DNA of 64,000 bases, taken from NCBI GenBank assembly GCA_020630615.1, contig JAHDBA010000002.1, positions 157,289 through 221,288 of the forward strand, read 5' to 3'. This DNA comes from Myxococcota bacterium (GTDB lineage: Bacteria > Myxococcota > UBA727 > JAHDBA01). The position numbers and the translations under genes are program-made. Below, piece by piece: positions 28,084-38,060 of this stretch. How positions within the stretch are numbered: position 1 is the stretch's first letter; each line of letters opens with the position of its first letter. Below the pieces are notes generated by a model. That model was not told the DNA's origin and searched no databases. It saw nothing but the letters and a program-made list of their open reading frames with translations.

Positions 28084-29223
28084 TTAATTGGGATCGGATT
28101 GTTTCATGGACAACGATTCAATAAAGGCTTCAGCTTCGCTCGTATCACCTTCAAGTTGTAGGGCCAGTGTTCCAAAGCGAAGTGCATCATTATCATTACC
28201 GTGGTCTCGGTGAACTTGTGCAAGGGCCAGAGCCACTTCGCTCTTGGGTGAGCTTCCAAGAAGTGTACGAAGTTGCTGAATCGTTTTGCGAAAGCGCTCT
28301 GATTTGTCCTCATCGGGATCATGCATTTCAACTTGTATTCTGAAAATCTCATACATCAAAGCCCTTCCCGAAAGCACGCTCGCTTTTCTAGAATATTTGA
28401 TAGCTTTCTTAATATCTTTTCGTTCAAGTGCACTTTCGGCGTGAGCTTTCAAGAGAATCGGATCTTCGATAGGGATCTGGGTGGTAATGTGTTTCAGTTG
28501 TTGTGGACTCGACTCCCCCGCACGTACCTTACTCAAATTGGTATTGTATTGAAGTCGTGCATCTGGATTGCATAGGATCGAACGAATCTTGTTCAGATGG
28601 GTTGTAATATTTAGACAGGCCTTCGTAACTTTTTCATCCTTTTCTGGTACGTAAGGTCCCAGGTGATCGGGGTGAAAGGCCTTCAAGTATTTGAGCAATG
28701 TGGTTTCAAGCTCTTCTTGGGAAGCCTTTGAGCTCATTCGTAACACTTCATAATAATTTTTTGTTTTGCACGCTTGATACATCACCCGAAGTCGATGTCT
28801 GACATTGGCTTTTGTGAGCTTAAGGTGTTCTGCATTTTGACGTCTTGCCTTTAGGTCGCGGATTGCCTTGGGTTTCAGGGACTTGACCTCCAAAGGAACA
28901 ATCGCGCAAGCTGAAGCAATTGTAATGAGTTCTAGCGCTTCGGCTTTAACACAGGCATGGACGAAAGACACGAGTTCACTCTTTGGAAGTATATTCACGT
29001 CTTCAAGGGACTTCATTGAACGCGGCGCCTTGAGCAAGCGCCAGATCAGAATTTGCCGACCACTAAGGTCGACCTCGACCTCAAAAGCACTGGCCAAGTC
29101 AAGGGATCGCTTTAAGGCTTCATTCCACTGAAAAGCTTGATGCTGACACTGTCTTTCCCACAGCGAGAGAGAGGCCGAGTCGACATTGTCAAGAGCGTGA
29201 AAGAATTGTTCAAAAGCGACCAT
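28084..29223 (-). CDS. J-domain protein with N-terminal unknown domain
   Basis: The J-domain lies in the middle (~residues 155-230): NYYEVLRMSSKASQEELE then FHPDHLGPY, with the HPD motif that stimulates Hsp70. The N-terminal ~150 residues are of unknown type (possibly a DUF4388-like winged region), and the C-terminal ~140 look like TPR helices (AHAESALERKDIKKAIKYSRKA). This layout is common in Myxococcota regulatory proteins. The ATG at 29223 is chosen; a TTG at 29235 is in frame. The start has only weak ribosome-site support. Confidence 0.75.
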   Translation of the reverse strand: MVAFEQFFHALDNVDSASLSLWERQCQHQAFQWNEALKRSLDLASAFEVEVDLSGRQILIWRLLKAPRSMKSLEDVNILPKSELVSFVHACVKAEALELITIASACAIVPLEVKSLKPKAIRDLKARRQNAEHLKLTKANVRHRLRVMYQACKTKNYYEVLRMSSKASQEELETTLLKYLKAFHPDHLGPYVPEKDEKVTKACLNITTHLNKIRSILCNPDARLQYNTNLSKVRAGESSPQQLKHITTQIPIEDPILLKAHAESALERKDIKKAIKYSRKASVLSGRALMYEIFRIQVEMHDPDEDKSERFRKTIQQLRTLLGSSPKSEVALALAQVHRDHGNDNDALRFGTLALQLEGDTSEAEAFIESLSMKQSDPN

Positions 29224-29362
29224 TGTGTGTTTCAAAGCTCCGTCAATTCTTTGATTGGATCATTACGCATATTCACTGTTCTTTATTAATCTTAGATAAG
29301 TTCTAACATCACTTCAATAAAGTGTAAGCGGTAAATCATTCATCGGGCCATCGGTAGCGCGT

Positions 29363-32300
29363 TTACATGTTCTTCCGGTAGCGTCCACCAACCGCAAAAA
29401 GTGAATCAGTGATAGACCCAAGGCTGGCAACTTTCGTCGCTTCCATAAGGGACTCAAAGAGATTTTCGCCAGCTTTGGCTTTACGTTGCAATTCTTTGAG
29501 GCTTTCCTGACTTTCATTTTCATAGAGCTTCTTGAGCCGATCAAGACGCTTGATTTGACGCTTCTTCTCACCATCGGTGGAGCGCATCAACTCGACTTCT
29601 GGAACAAGATTTTCGCCTTCGGCAACGAAAGTGTTCACGCCAACAATCGGAAGCTCACCGCTATGTTTTTGATGTTCATAAACCATCGACTCCTCTTGAA
29701 TCTTTGAGCGTTGATACATGGTCTCCATCGCACCGAGAACACCGCCTCTACGCGAGAGGGCTTCGAATTCTTCCAAAACAGCTTCCTCAACGGAGTCCGT
29801 AAGCTCTTGAACAAAGAATGAACCCTGTAATGGGTTTTCATTTTTAGTCCAGCCGAGTTCCTTATTGATAATGAGTTGAATGGCAAGAGCTCTTCGAACC
29901 GACTCTTCGGTCGGGGTTGTGATCGCCTCATCGTAGGCGTTTGTATGCAAGGAATTACAATGGTCCGTAATCGCATAGAGTGCTTGTAGAGTCGTGCGGA
30001 TATCATTGAAAGCAATCTCTTGCGCATGCAGGGAACGCCCTGAGGTTTGAATATGATACTTGAGTTTTTGAGAACGTTCCGATGCACCGTATCGATCACG
30101 CATCGTGATCGCCCAAATACGTCGAGCGACGCGACCGATAACACTGTATTCCGCATCGAGACCGTTTGAGAAAAAGAAGGAAAAGTTGGGCGCAATCTCA
30201 TCAATCCGCATACCTCTAGAAAGATAATACTCGATGAGGGTGAAGCCGTTCGCGAGCGTAAATGCGAGTTGAGTAATCGGGTTCGCACCCGCTTCGGCGA
30301 TATGATACCCGCTCACGGAAACACTGTAAAAATTCCGAACACGATGTTTGACGAAGTATTCCTGAACATCGGCCATCATTCGAAGCGCAAATTCTGTCGA
30401 AAAGATACAGGTGTTTTGAGCTTGGTCTTCTTTTAAGATGTCAGCTTGAACGGTACCGCGGACTTTCTGAAGAACATCCTCTTTAATATTCTCGTATAAG
30501 GTTTTATCGACGATGCGATCTGCGGAGAGGCCGAGGAAGCCAAGTCCATCACCTTGATGCCCTTCAGGGAGTTCGTCATCGTAGCCAGGTTGTTGTAGAC
30601 CTTTTTGGGTAAAAAAAGCATCGATTTTACTCTGAGTTTCTACCCATTGGCCTTTGCTACGGAGATGTCGCTCCACCTCAGCATCAATTGCAGTGTTGAG
30701 GAAAAACGCGAGAACCGTCGGCGCTGGGCCATTGATCGTCATGGAAACAGAAGTATTGGGTGCGGTAAGTTCAAAACCAGAATAAAGTCGCTTCGCATCG
30801 TCAAGTGTGGCAATCGACACACCTGCGTTACCCACTTTTCCGTAAATATCTGGGCGCGTGGTAGGGTCTGCTCCATAGAGGGTGACCGAATCAAATGCTG
30901 TTGAAAGACGTGTTGCGCTTTGTCCTTGTGAAAGAAAGTGAAAACGCGTGTTGGTACGCTCGGGCGATCCTTCGCCGGCAAACATTCGAGTGGGGTCTTC
31001 GCCCGATCGTTTGAAAGGAAACACACCCGCAGTAAAAGGAAAACGCCCAGGGAGATTTTCCTCACGCATAAAGGTTACTTGATCCGCCGCGGACTGATAG
31101 TGGGGCAGCGCAACTTTAGGCAAGGCTGAGTCTGCTAAACTGCGCTGGAAATTTTCAACTTCAATTGAGCGTGTCCGCACCTGATAACTCTGCACCTCTG
31201 CACGATACGATTTTTGATCGCGTTGATATTGTTCTAAAAGGTCATCGATTTGCGCTTCATCGTCCAAGCTTATGCTATGTTTCGACCGGGCTTTTTCGAT
31301 TAAGCGCGTCCCATCAATGTGGGTTTCATCTTGAAGTTTAACGATACAATCAATATTCGACTTGAGTGCTGCAAAAGCGCTCATACGCTTGCTCTGAGAA
31401 TGATAGTGCCGAACGCCATCTGAAATTTCATGAAGATAACGCGCACGTTCTTCAGGAATCATCGCAGAGGTATCCGCATCACCTTCCTTAAGAGGAACAC
31501 AATCCCAGTCGTGATTTGCATCGTGTGCCGCGAGATCCTTGACGATCGCATTAAAGAGCCTGTTGGTTCCCAAATCGTTAAAGCGATGTGCTGATGTCGG
31601 GTAGACAGGCATCGATTCAATAGCCTGATCAAAGGCTTCTCGATTGCGTTGAACTGTCTTCTGCACATCACGCAATGCATCGATTGCACCCGGCTTATCA
31701 AACTTGTTGACTGCAATGAGATCTGCAAAATCAAGCATGTCGATTTTTTCGAGTTGACTTGGGGCACCGAACTCCGGTGTCATGACATAAAGTGCGCGGT
31801 CACACAGATCACGAACTTCACTATCACTTTGTCCAATCCCAGCAGTCTCAAGAACAATTAGATCAAAGTCTTGAAGCCGAAGTAGTTTGAGTGCATCACG
31901 CACTGCAGCACTCGTAGAAAGATTAGCCCTTCGTGTTGCCATTGAACGAACGAAAAGCCTGTCATGTCCAGCACTGTTCATGCGGATGCGATCACCCAGG
32001 AGAGCTCCACCAGAACGACGACGGGTGGGGTCAACGCTCAAGACGGCAATTTTTAGCTCATCAAAAGAATGCAAAAAGCGAATCAAGAGCTCATCAATCA
32101 ATGAGCTCTTACCCGCACCACCCGTACCGGTGATGCCTAAAACGAGTGGGGCATCGTCCGCAAGCTTTATTGATGAGAGTTGTTCTTTAAGTTCCTCTCG
32201 ATTTCTTGAATGTTCGAGTTCGAGTGTTGTTAACGCGCGGGCAAGCGAGGGTCGTTCCGATAATGTAAGATTATGAGGTAGGTGTTTGGTAAGGGGGAAG

Positions 32301-32755
32301 GGTTCGTAATCAGCACGTTTCAAAACACTTTGAATCATCGCGACCAAACCCATTTGTCGCCCGTCTTCAGGCGAGAATATCTTTACGCGATGCTTTGCAA
32401 GTTCATCAATTTCATCTTGAACAATCACACCGCCGCCACCGCCAACAATTAAAATGTCTTCACGGCCCGCTTTGTCGAGTGACTCGCGCATGTACTTGAA
32501 GTATTCCATGTGGCCACCTTGATAACTCGAGACTGCAATTGCTTGAGTGTCTTCTTCTATCGCACATCGAACCACATCTTGTACTGAACGGTCGTGGCCG
32601 AGATGAATAACTTCAGCTCCCTGAGCTTGAAACACACGTCTCATAATTTGAATTGCGGCATCATGCCCATCAAAAAGCGAGGCAGCGGTAACGATGCGTA
32701 CAGAGTTTTGAAGGGTAAATTCGCTAGGATTTCGGATTTCTTTTGCTTCAGTCAT
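29363..32755 (-). CDS. icmF: fused isobutyryl-CoA mutase IcmF
   Basis: This 1130-residue protein combines the parts of an adenosylcobalamin acyl-CoA mutase with its G-protein chaperone. A B12-binding domain comes first (residues ~15-150; SLFDGHDAA with the cobalt-ligand His31). The MeaI-like GTPase is second (P-loop GITGTGGAGKSS at 207-218, VDPTRRRSGGALLGDRIRM). The mutase barrel is third (residues ~570-1090). This order is that of IcmF, which interconverts isobutyryl- and n-butyryl-CoA, and related pivalyl/isovaleryl-CoA mutases. Which substrate cannot be decided by eye. Confidence 0.93.
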   Translation of the reverse strand: MTEAKEIRNPSEFTLQNSVRIVTAASLFDGHDAAIQIMRRVFQAQGAEVIHLGHDRSVQDVVRCAIEEDTQAIAVSSYQGGHMEYFKYMRESLDKAGREDILIVGGGGGVIVQDEIDELAKHRVKIFSPEDGRQMGLVAMIQSVLKRADYEPFPLTKHLPHNLTLSERPSLARALTTLELEHSRNREELKEQLSSIKLADDAPLVLGITGTGGAGKSSLIDELLIRFLHSFDELKIAVLSVDPTRRRSGGALLGDRIRMNSAGHDRLFVRSMATRRANLSTSAAVRDALKLLRLQDFDLIVLETAGIGQSDSEVRDLCDRALYVMTPEFGAPSQLEKIDMLDFADLIAVNKFDKPGAIDALRDVQKTVQRNREAFDQAIESMPVYPTSAHRFNDLGTNRLFNAIVKDLAAHDANHDWDCVPLKEGDADTSAMIPEERARYLHEISDGVRHYHSQSKRMSAFAALKSNIDCIVKLQDETHIDGTRLIEKARSKHSISLDDEAQIDDLLEQYQRDQKSYRAEVQSYQVRTRSIEVENFQRSLADSALPKVALPHYQSAADQVTFMREENLPGRFPFTAGVFPFKRSGEDPTRMFAGEGSPERTNTRFHFLSQGQSATRLSTAFDSVTLYGADPTTRPDIYGKVGNAGVSIATLDDAKRLYSGFELTAPNTSVSMTINGPAPTVLAFFLNTAIDAEVERHLRSKGQWVETQSKIDAFFTQKGLQQPGYDDELPEGHQGDGLGFLGLSADRIVDKTLYENIKEDVLQKVRGTVQADILKEDQAQNTCIFSTEFALRMMADVQEYFVKHRVRNFYSVSVSGYHIAEAGANPITQLAFTLANGFTLIEYYLSRGMRIDEIAPNFSFFFSNGLDAEYSVIGRVARRIWAITMRDRYGASERSQKLKYHIQTSGRSLHAQEIAFNDIRTTLQALYAITDHCNSLHTNAYDEAITTPTEESVRRALAIQLIINKELGWTKNENPLQGSFFVQELTDSVEEAVLEEFEALSRRGGVLGAMETMYQRSKIQEESMVYEHQKHSGELPIVGVNTFVAEGENLVPEVELMRSTDGEKKRQIKRLDRLKKLYENESQESLKELQRKAKAGENLFESLMEATKVASLGSITDSLFAVGGRYRKNM

Positions 32756-32860
32756 TCTATCCTCATTTTTTTGAAGTTCATCTCGTCATTTATTTGTTTG
32801 GCATAGCACAATTATGTTACCCACGAGTTGCGTGAATTTTCCGCCTTTGAGGAGTTAAGC

Positions 32861-34966
32861 ATGAAAGTAATGCCAAAGAAACTTTATAGCCTGGGAATGT
32901 GTCTCTCGCTTGGGGTCGCGATGTCTGCGGCTTCAGTGAATGCACAGTATATGTTGCCGGCCAATACGAGCGAGACGTTGCCGCTCGAACGCTTTAAACC
33001 TGCGATTGACGACACAGGTTTTGCAGTCACCGAGGGTGGTGACATTAGCGAAAAAGGTGATTATCAGCTTGGTTGGATCTTCAACTACTCGGATGAGCCT
33101 CTCATTCTTAATGAAATCTCCACGGACGCATCGGGGGATACAACAACCCGAAATGGATGGTTGGTGAAAAACCGATTGACGAGTAATCTTATTGGTACCT
33201 TTGGTTTAGCGTCATGGTTGTCACTTGGTTTCGATGTGCCGGTGACTTTCTTTCAAACATCACGGACCTTTGACTTTACAAGTACGGGAGTAACCCCGAG
33301 TGATGCAATCAACTACAATAACGAAGTGAGTGGTGGTGGTTTAGGTGACATTCGTTTGGTTCCTAAATTTCGTCTTGCAGGTCGTGAAGAGGGTGGTTTT
33401 GGACTTGCCTTAATCACCAACCTCACCTTACCGACATCCATGGGTTGGAATTCGCCCGGGTTGAGTGGTGCCAATACTGAGGGTTTTCAATACGGAGAAA
33501 ACTACCTTGGTTCCGCCGGTGGTACAGGAAACAAATGGTATGAGCGAATTGGCTTTCACCCTGTGCTTGCGCTTTCAACCAATTGGAAAGCACTTCGCTT
33601 TGCAGGGAATGTGGGATGGCGCTTTAGTCACCCTCAAAACTTTAGACCTTATGTGATCACCGACTCCTCTGTTCAGCAAGACATTCTAGTGGGCAGTGAA
33701 ATCACATACAACTTGGGTCTTGGTATCAACCTTGCTCACAATAAAGACAATCGCCGTAACCTTCTTCTTTTTGCAGAACTTGCGGGCAATACCGCTGACC
33801 GTGCCCCATTTGGTCTTGGAGTTGATGCGACAACAGACCCAGATTGGAACAACAGCGCCCGCTTTATGTCTGGTATGGAATGGTTAGCTGGCGTGCGGGC
33901 AGACCTCGGTAAGGGTGTTAACCTTGAAGTTGGTGGTGGAACAGGCCTAATCAACGGTTATGGTACGCCAGACTGGCGTATCTTTGGTGGTCTTCGCTAC
34001 ACCAAGCAAGCAAAAGTAATCGGAGACCTTGATCAAGACGGAATTCTTGATGATGTTGACCAATGTCCGGAAGTCGCTGAAGATAAGGATGATTGGGAAG
34101 ATGAAAACGGCTGCCCCGATCCGGATAACGATGGTGACACTGTTCTTGATGCGGATGATAAATGTATCAATGAGCCGGGTGTGCCTTCGCACCAAGGATG
34201 TCCAACGAAAGATGCAGATGGCGACGGAATCCTAGATGCAGATGATAAATGCCCTGAAGTTCCTGGTGCGAAAGAACGTGAAGGTTGTCCGATTACGGAT
34301 AAGGATGAAGATGGGATTCCTGACGATCAAGATAAGTGTCCGGAACAAAAAGGACCGGAATCTCGTGAAGGATGTCCGATCCCAGATAAAGATGGTGATG
34401 GTCTAGAAGATGCCGATGATGCATGTCCGGACGAAGCTGGACCTAAGATGTTTAAAGGGTGTCCCGATAAAGACGGCGACGGCTTCCCTGATAATGTTGA
34501 TAAGTGCCCCGCTGAAGCTGAAATCATTAATGGCAACGAAGACGATGATGGTTGTCCGGATGAGGGTAAAACGCTCGTAAAGCTTGTTGCGGACCATATT
34601 GAAATCAAAGAGTCGGTTTACTTTGAGACCAGCAAGTCTGTAATCAAAGAACGAAGCTACAACCTCTTGAATCAAGTCGCAGCGATTCTACGCGCTCACC
34701 CAGAAATTAAGAAGTGTCGGGTTGAAGGTCATACCGATAGTCGTGGTAGTGATGCGATGAATCTGAAACTTTCTCAAGCACGTGCTGGCGCTGTTGAGCA
34801 ATATTTGATCGATCATGGTATCAGTCCAACGCGCTTGGTTTCTGAGGGCTTCGGTGAAACCAAACCGATCGCAAGCAACAACACAAAAGCGGGTCGGCAA
34901 CAAAATCGTCGAGTTGATTTCTATGTTGTTGAGCAAGAGGGTGTTGCACCAAAACCTGCCGAGTAG
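32861..34966 (+). CDS. OmpA-family outer-membrane protein with TSP type-3 repeats
   Basis: A signal peptide (MKVMPKKLYSLGMCLSLGVAMSAASVNAQ) is followed by ~350 residues of beta-barrel-like sequence with repeated Gly-rich strands. Then come about six calcium-binding thrombospondin type-3 repeats (pattern DxDxDGxxDxxDxC, e.g. DKDEDGIPDDQDKC). The C-terminal OmpA domain (VYFETSKSVIKERSYNLL, VEGHTDSRGSDAMNL, RRVDFYV) binds peptidoglycan. It is likely an abundant envelope anchor. The ATG at 32861 has GAGGAG 7 nt upstream; the frame extends to 32828 without such a site. A strong terminator follows. Confidence 0.92.
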   Translation: MKVMPKKLYSLGMCLSLGVAMSAASVNAQYMLPANTSETLPLERFKPAIDDTGFAVTEGGDISEKGDYQLGWIFNYSDEPLILNEISTDASGDTTTRNGWLVKNRLTSNLIGTFGLASWLSLGFDVPVTFFQTSRTFDFTSTGVTPSDAINYNNEVSGGGLGDIRLVPKFRLAGREEGGFGLALITNLTLPTSMGWNSPGLSGANTEGFQYGENYLGSAGGTGNKWYERIGFHPVLALSTNWKALRFAGNVGWRFSHPQNFRPYVITDSSVQQDILVGSEITYNLGLGINLAHNKDNRRNLLLFAELAGNTADRAPFGLGVDATTDPDWNNSARFMSGMEWLAGVRADLGKGVNLEVGGGTGLINGYGTPDWRIFGGLRYTKQAKVIGDLDQDGILDDVDQCPEVAEDKDDWEDENGCPDPDNDGDTVLDADDKCINEPGVPSHQGCPTKDADGDGILDADDKCPEVPGAKEREGCPITDKDEDGIPDDQDKCPEQKGPESREGCPIPDKDGDGLEDADDACPDEAGPKMFKGCPDKDGDGFPDNVDKCPAEAEIINGNEDDDGCPDEGKTLVKLVADHIEIKESVYFETSKSVIKERSYNLLNQVAAILRAHPEIKKCRVEGHTDSRGSDAMNLKLSQARAGAVEQYLIDHGISPTRLVSEGFGETKPIASNNTKAGRQQNRRVDFYVVEQEGVAPKPAE

Positions 34967-34984
34967 AAATCCATAGCGGAGAAT

Positions 34985-35022
34985 AAAAACCGACCTTTTG
35001 ACTTTTGAGGTCGGTTTTTTTT
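34985..35022 (+). terminator. Rho-independent terminator after the OmpA/TSP3 gene
   Basis: A 12-bp perfect stem (AAAAACCGACCT paired with AGGTCGGTTTTT) encloses an 11-nt loop and runs into a T tract, 18 nt after the stop codon. The A tract before the stem could also serve serS coming from the other side, making it partly bidirectional. Confidence 0.88.
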
Positions 35023-35083
35023 CTGGGCGCAACTTATGGATCGAGTAGGAGCACCGTCTTTTCGATCGTCAGTCTCTTACCCA

Positions 35084-36382
35084 TTAGTCGCTAGTTTTCT
35101 CAATGACGCTTTGCCCACCCATATAGGGTTGAAGCACTCTGGGTATCTGAATTGAGCCATCGGCCTGTTGATGGTTTTCTAAAATTGCGACAAGCGTTCT
35201 CCCTACTGCGAGGCCGGAACCATTGAGAGTCACCAAAGGTTGTGCTTTGGTTTTCTTTTTTGAACCTGGAGCTGCGGCGGGTCGAAAGCGAATCTTTGCC
35301 CGGCGCGCTTGATAGGACCCAAAAGTTGAGCAGGATGAGATTTCTCGGTAGGTGTTTTGTGACGGGAGCCATACCTCTAAATCAAAGCAACGCTCTGCTG
35401 AAAAGCTTAAGTCTCCAGTGCAGAGCTCAACAATTCGATGCGGAAGCTCAAAGTCGCTCAAAATCCGACTCGCACGATCAACCATATTTTGATGTTCGGC
35501 ATCTGCTTGGTCGGGCGTGGCAAATCGAACCATTTCGATTTTTTCAAATTGATGTTGTCGAATCATACCACGGGTGTCTCGGCCTGCCGATCCAGCTTCA
35601 GAACGAAAGCATTGTGAGTAGGCGAAGAAGCGCATTGGGAGTGATGACTCTTCCAATATTTCATTTGCATAATAGTTGGTAACGGGAACTTCTGCAGTCG
35701 GAATTAAGTAGAGTTGATCGTCTCCACGCCGGGTTTTGAACATCCCCTCTTCAAACTTGGGGAGTTGTCCAACACCTTCAGCGGCAGATCCTCGAACCAG
35801 AAGTGGTGGGTTGAGCTCCAAATCACCTTCCTTGGCATGAAAATCAATCATATAGTTCGCAATGGCTCGATTCAGGCGTGCACCAACACCTTTCAAAAAC
35901 ACAAAGCGTGAACCCGAAACCTTCGCGGCACGTTCAAAATCAAGCAGCCCTAAACTCTCGCCAAGCTCTACGTGATCTTTGGCTACAAAATCAAAAGTTG
36001 TTGGTTCCCCGACTTTCTTCACTTCAACGTTATCACTTTCATCAACACCCTGTGGAACACACTCACGCGGGATATTCGGAGTGGCCAACAAAGCGTCATG
36101 AAGACGATTCTCTGTATGGCGTAACTCTTCTTCTTTCGCTTTGGCCTCCATCGATAAAGCCTTCATTTCATCGCGTTTTGCGGAAATCTCGTCCGGTGAT
36201 GCACCTCGCATTCCTTTATTGATGCGATTACGTTTTTCTTGAAGTTCTTGTAGCACCCCGACCAATGCTTTTCGCTCGAAGCTCAGGCTACGAAGCAAAC
36301 TCAGGTCAAAATTCGGATCACGACGCCGCAAATTTTGAAGTGTATCGTCAAAGTTTGTCTCAAGAAGTTTTGAATCAATCAT
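35084..36382 (-). CDS. serS: seryl-tRNA synthetase
   Basis: This class II aminoacyl-tRNA synthetase charges tRNA-Ser. The N-terminal long coiled-coil arm is visible (~residues 30-110, LQEKRNRINKGMRG). Motif 2 is FRSEAGSAGRDTRGM..RQHQFEKIE, and motif 3 is GSGLAVGRTLVAILENHQ. The Ser/ATP site EISSCSTFGSYQARR is also intact. The length of 432 is normal. The start ATG has no close competitor. Confidence 0.95.
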   Translation of the reverse strand: MIDSKLLETNFDDTLQNLRRRDPNFDLSLLRSLSFERKALVGVLQELQEKRNRINKGMRGASPDEISAKRDEMKALSMEAKAKEEELRHTENRLHDALLATPNIPRECVPQGVDESDNVEVKKVGEPTTFDFVAKDHVELGESLGLLDFERAAKVSGSRFVFLKGVGARLNRAIANYMIDFHAKEGDLELNPPLLVRGSAAEGVGQLPKFEEGMFKTRRGDDQLYLIPTAEVPVTNYYANEILEESSLPMRFFAYSQCFRSEAGSAGRDTRGMIRQHQFEKIEMVRFATPDQADAEHQNMVDRASRILSDFELPHRIVELCTGDLSFSAERCFDLEVWLPSQNTYREISSCSTFGSYQARRAKIRFRPAAAPGSKKKTKAQPLVTLNGSGLAVGRTLVAILENHQQADGSIQIPRVLQPYMGGQSVIEKTSD

Positions 36383-36598
36383 AGCTAAAGTTCCGAATAA
36401 TTAATGTTTTTTGAGTCCTAAGTTGAGGAGAGTCGCATGGCAAGTGGCTAAAACAATAGATTTGTGTCGCAAAAGATACTTTTTTGTGGTAAACTGTAGG
36501 GCGAACTACGTATGTGAGTGACAAAGTATGAGTTGAATGAATGTAAAAGATAAAGATTTTAACGTTTTAGTAAAAGAAACAAAAGATTGGATATTTTC

Positions 36599-37777
36599 AT
36601 GCCTAACAAATCAGCAACACGTAAGACAATAAAAAAAGTAAAATCAACATCAACGAAGACAAGTGCAACGAAGCCCAAGTCAGTGAAGAAAAGTGCAGCT
36701 TCTGCTTCACCTCAAAGCTCGCGATCGAAGGTGAAATCGCGATCGACTTCAAAAGTCGCTTCAAAGAAGTCGGCAACAAAGAAAAAATTGACTAAAAAAT
36801 CGAGTACGAAGAAGTCTAGGGTGAAAAAGTCAAGTGCGACAAAGTCACCTAAATTATCTGCATCAAAAAAAGGTGGAATAAAATCGTCCAAAACGTTGGG
36901 GAATGCGCTACTTAAAAACGTGACCACCAATACCAAAAAATCCAAGAAGACCACCTCGAAAAAGACAGCTGCAAAGAAGGCTAAAGTCGAGACTGTTGAA
37001 GAAGAACCAATGGCTGCCGCGATGGCGGAGTCGATGGCTGCCGCTATGTTTGCTTCTGATTTCATGAATGAAGATGAAGCACTTGCACGCCAGGCTGAGA
37101 AAGACAGTTATCAACGAGAGTTGTGTGAGAGACTTGCCGTTTCTCAAACTCGTTACGATGAGCTTGCCAATATTGAGCTTGCGGCTGACATTGTATTTAA
37201 CTTCAATCACAGTGCCATTGATGCGCTTGTTAGGGTTATTGAAAGTCGAGATGACGTTCATAGTTCCGACGCAGCAAAAGTCATTGCTGAAGTTGCGAGT
37301 CGTGATGCAGATTTGGTTGAGCCAGAGCTTGATCGTCTCTTGGTTCTTCTGGACGATGAGTCACCCTTTCTACGGGATGTACTCTTTGCGGTTGTTCCTC
37401 TCGCAGATCGAGTTGCAGAGGAGATGACGGATCATATCGACCTTTTGTGGAGCATCATCTCTGAGACCGAGAGTGAGGCCAGTAATATTCAGCTTTCTGC
37501 AGTCAAAGTTCTTTCTGCGATGTGTGCTGCAAGCCCAGATCAAGCTCGCGTTATTGCCGGTGGTTTGGTTGACTTGCTTGGCAAGTGTTTGCCTGCCGAT
37601 GTGTCTGCCTATGCGGAAACGATTCTTCCAGCCTTAGGGGACTCACACATTCACCGAGCGAAGCCAGTGTTGGATCGTCGTATGAAAGAGCTTGCCCCTG
37701 CAGAAGTTGCTCGTTTGCGTCGCGCAATGCGATCAGCGGGAACGATCTCAAGAGCTCGTTATTCGACTGCATCTTAA
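36599..37777 (+). CDS. histone-tail-like lysine-rich protein with HEAT-like C-terminus
   Basis: The first ~125 residues are an almost pure Lys/Ser/Thr/Ala sequence (KKSATKKKLTKKSSTKK type), like the H1-like proteins of bacteria, and probably bind DNA or RNA nonspecifically. From ~165 to 380 the sequence is helical with a repeated period (LVRVIESRDDVHSSDAAKVI, DLVEPELDRLLVLLDDESPFLRD), like HEAT repeats, and ends RRAMRSAG. The combination could place the nucleic-acid-binding tail on a helical scaffold. The ATG 36599 start follows a GGA; a TTG at 36587 is in frame. A second lysine-rich protein is encoded at 307-1149. Confidence 0.72.
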   Translation: MPNKSATRKTIKKVKSTSTKTSATKPKSVKKSAASASPQSSRSKVKSRSTSKVASKKSATKKKLTKKSSTKKSRVKKSSATKSPKLSASKKGGIKSSKTLGNALLKNVTTNTKKSKKTTSKKTAAKKAKVETVEEEPMAAAMAESMAAAMFASDFMNEDEALARQAEKDSYQRELCERLAVSQTRYDELANIELAADIVFNFNHSAIDALVRVIESRDDVHSSDAAKVIAEVASRDADLVEPELDRLLVLLDDESPFLRDVLFAVVPLADRVAEEMTDHIDLLWSIISETESEASNIQLSAVKVLSAMCAASPDQARVIAGGLVDLLGKCLPADVSAYAETILPALGDSHIHRAKPVLDRRMKELAPAEVARLRRAMRSAGTISRARYSTAS

Positions 37778-37796
37778 GGAATATTAAGGTTCAACG

Positions 37797-38051
37797 ATGT
37801 CGAATGATGCGCTCAAGATCTCACTTAAGAGGTCCTTACAGAATATCTTTCAAGATGCCGCATTGAATGAGAAGAAGATCGAGTTTGAAGGTCCTGACGG
37901 TCTTCGGCCCGATTCTCGATATGGCATTCAAGAGATCTGTAGTGACCATATTGTCTGTCGTTTAGTCGGGGATGCCACTCTTATTTTACCCTATGCATCG
38001 ATAACATCATTGATGAATTATCCAATGAAGCTTGTGATTCGCTATCGATAG
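37797..38051 (+). CDS. small conserved-looking protein, unknown
   Basis: This 84-residue protein lies 19 nt after the HEAT-like gene with AAGG before its ATG. It shows beta-rich segments (KIEFEGPDGLRPDSRY, HIVCRLVGDATLILPYASI) like a small barrel, but I recognise no family. The spacing suggests co-transcription with the lysine-rich protein and yjbQ. Confidence 0.6.
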   Translation: MSNDALKISLKRSLQNIFQDAALNEKKIEFEGPDGLRPDSRYGIQEICSDHIVCRLVGDATLILPYASITSLMNYPMKLVIRYR

Positions 38052-38060
38052 ACTTTTCAA

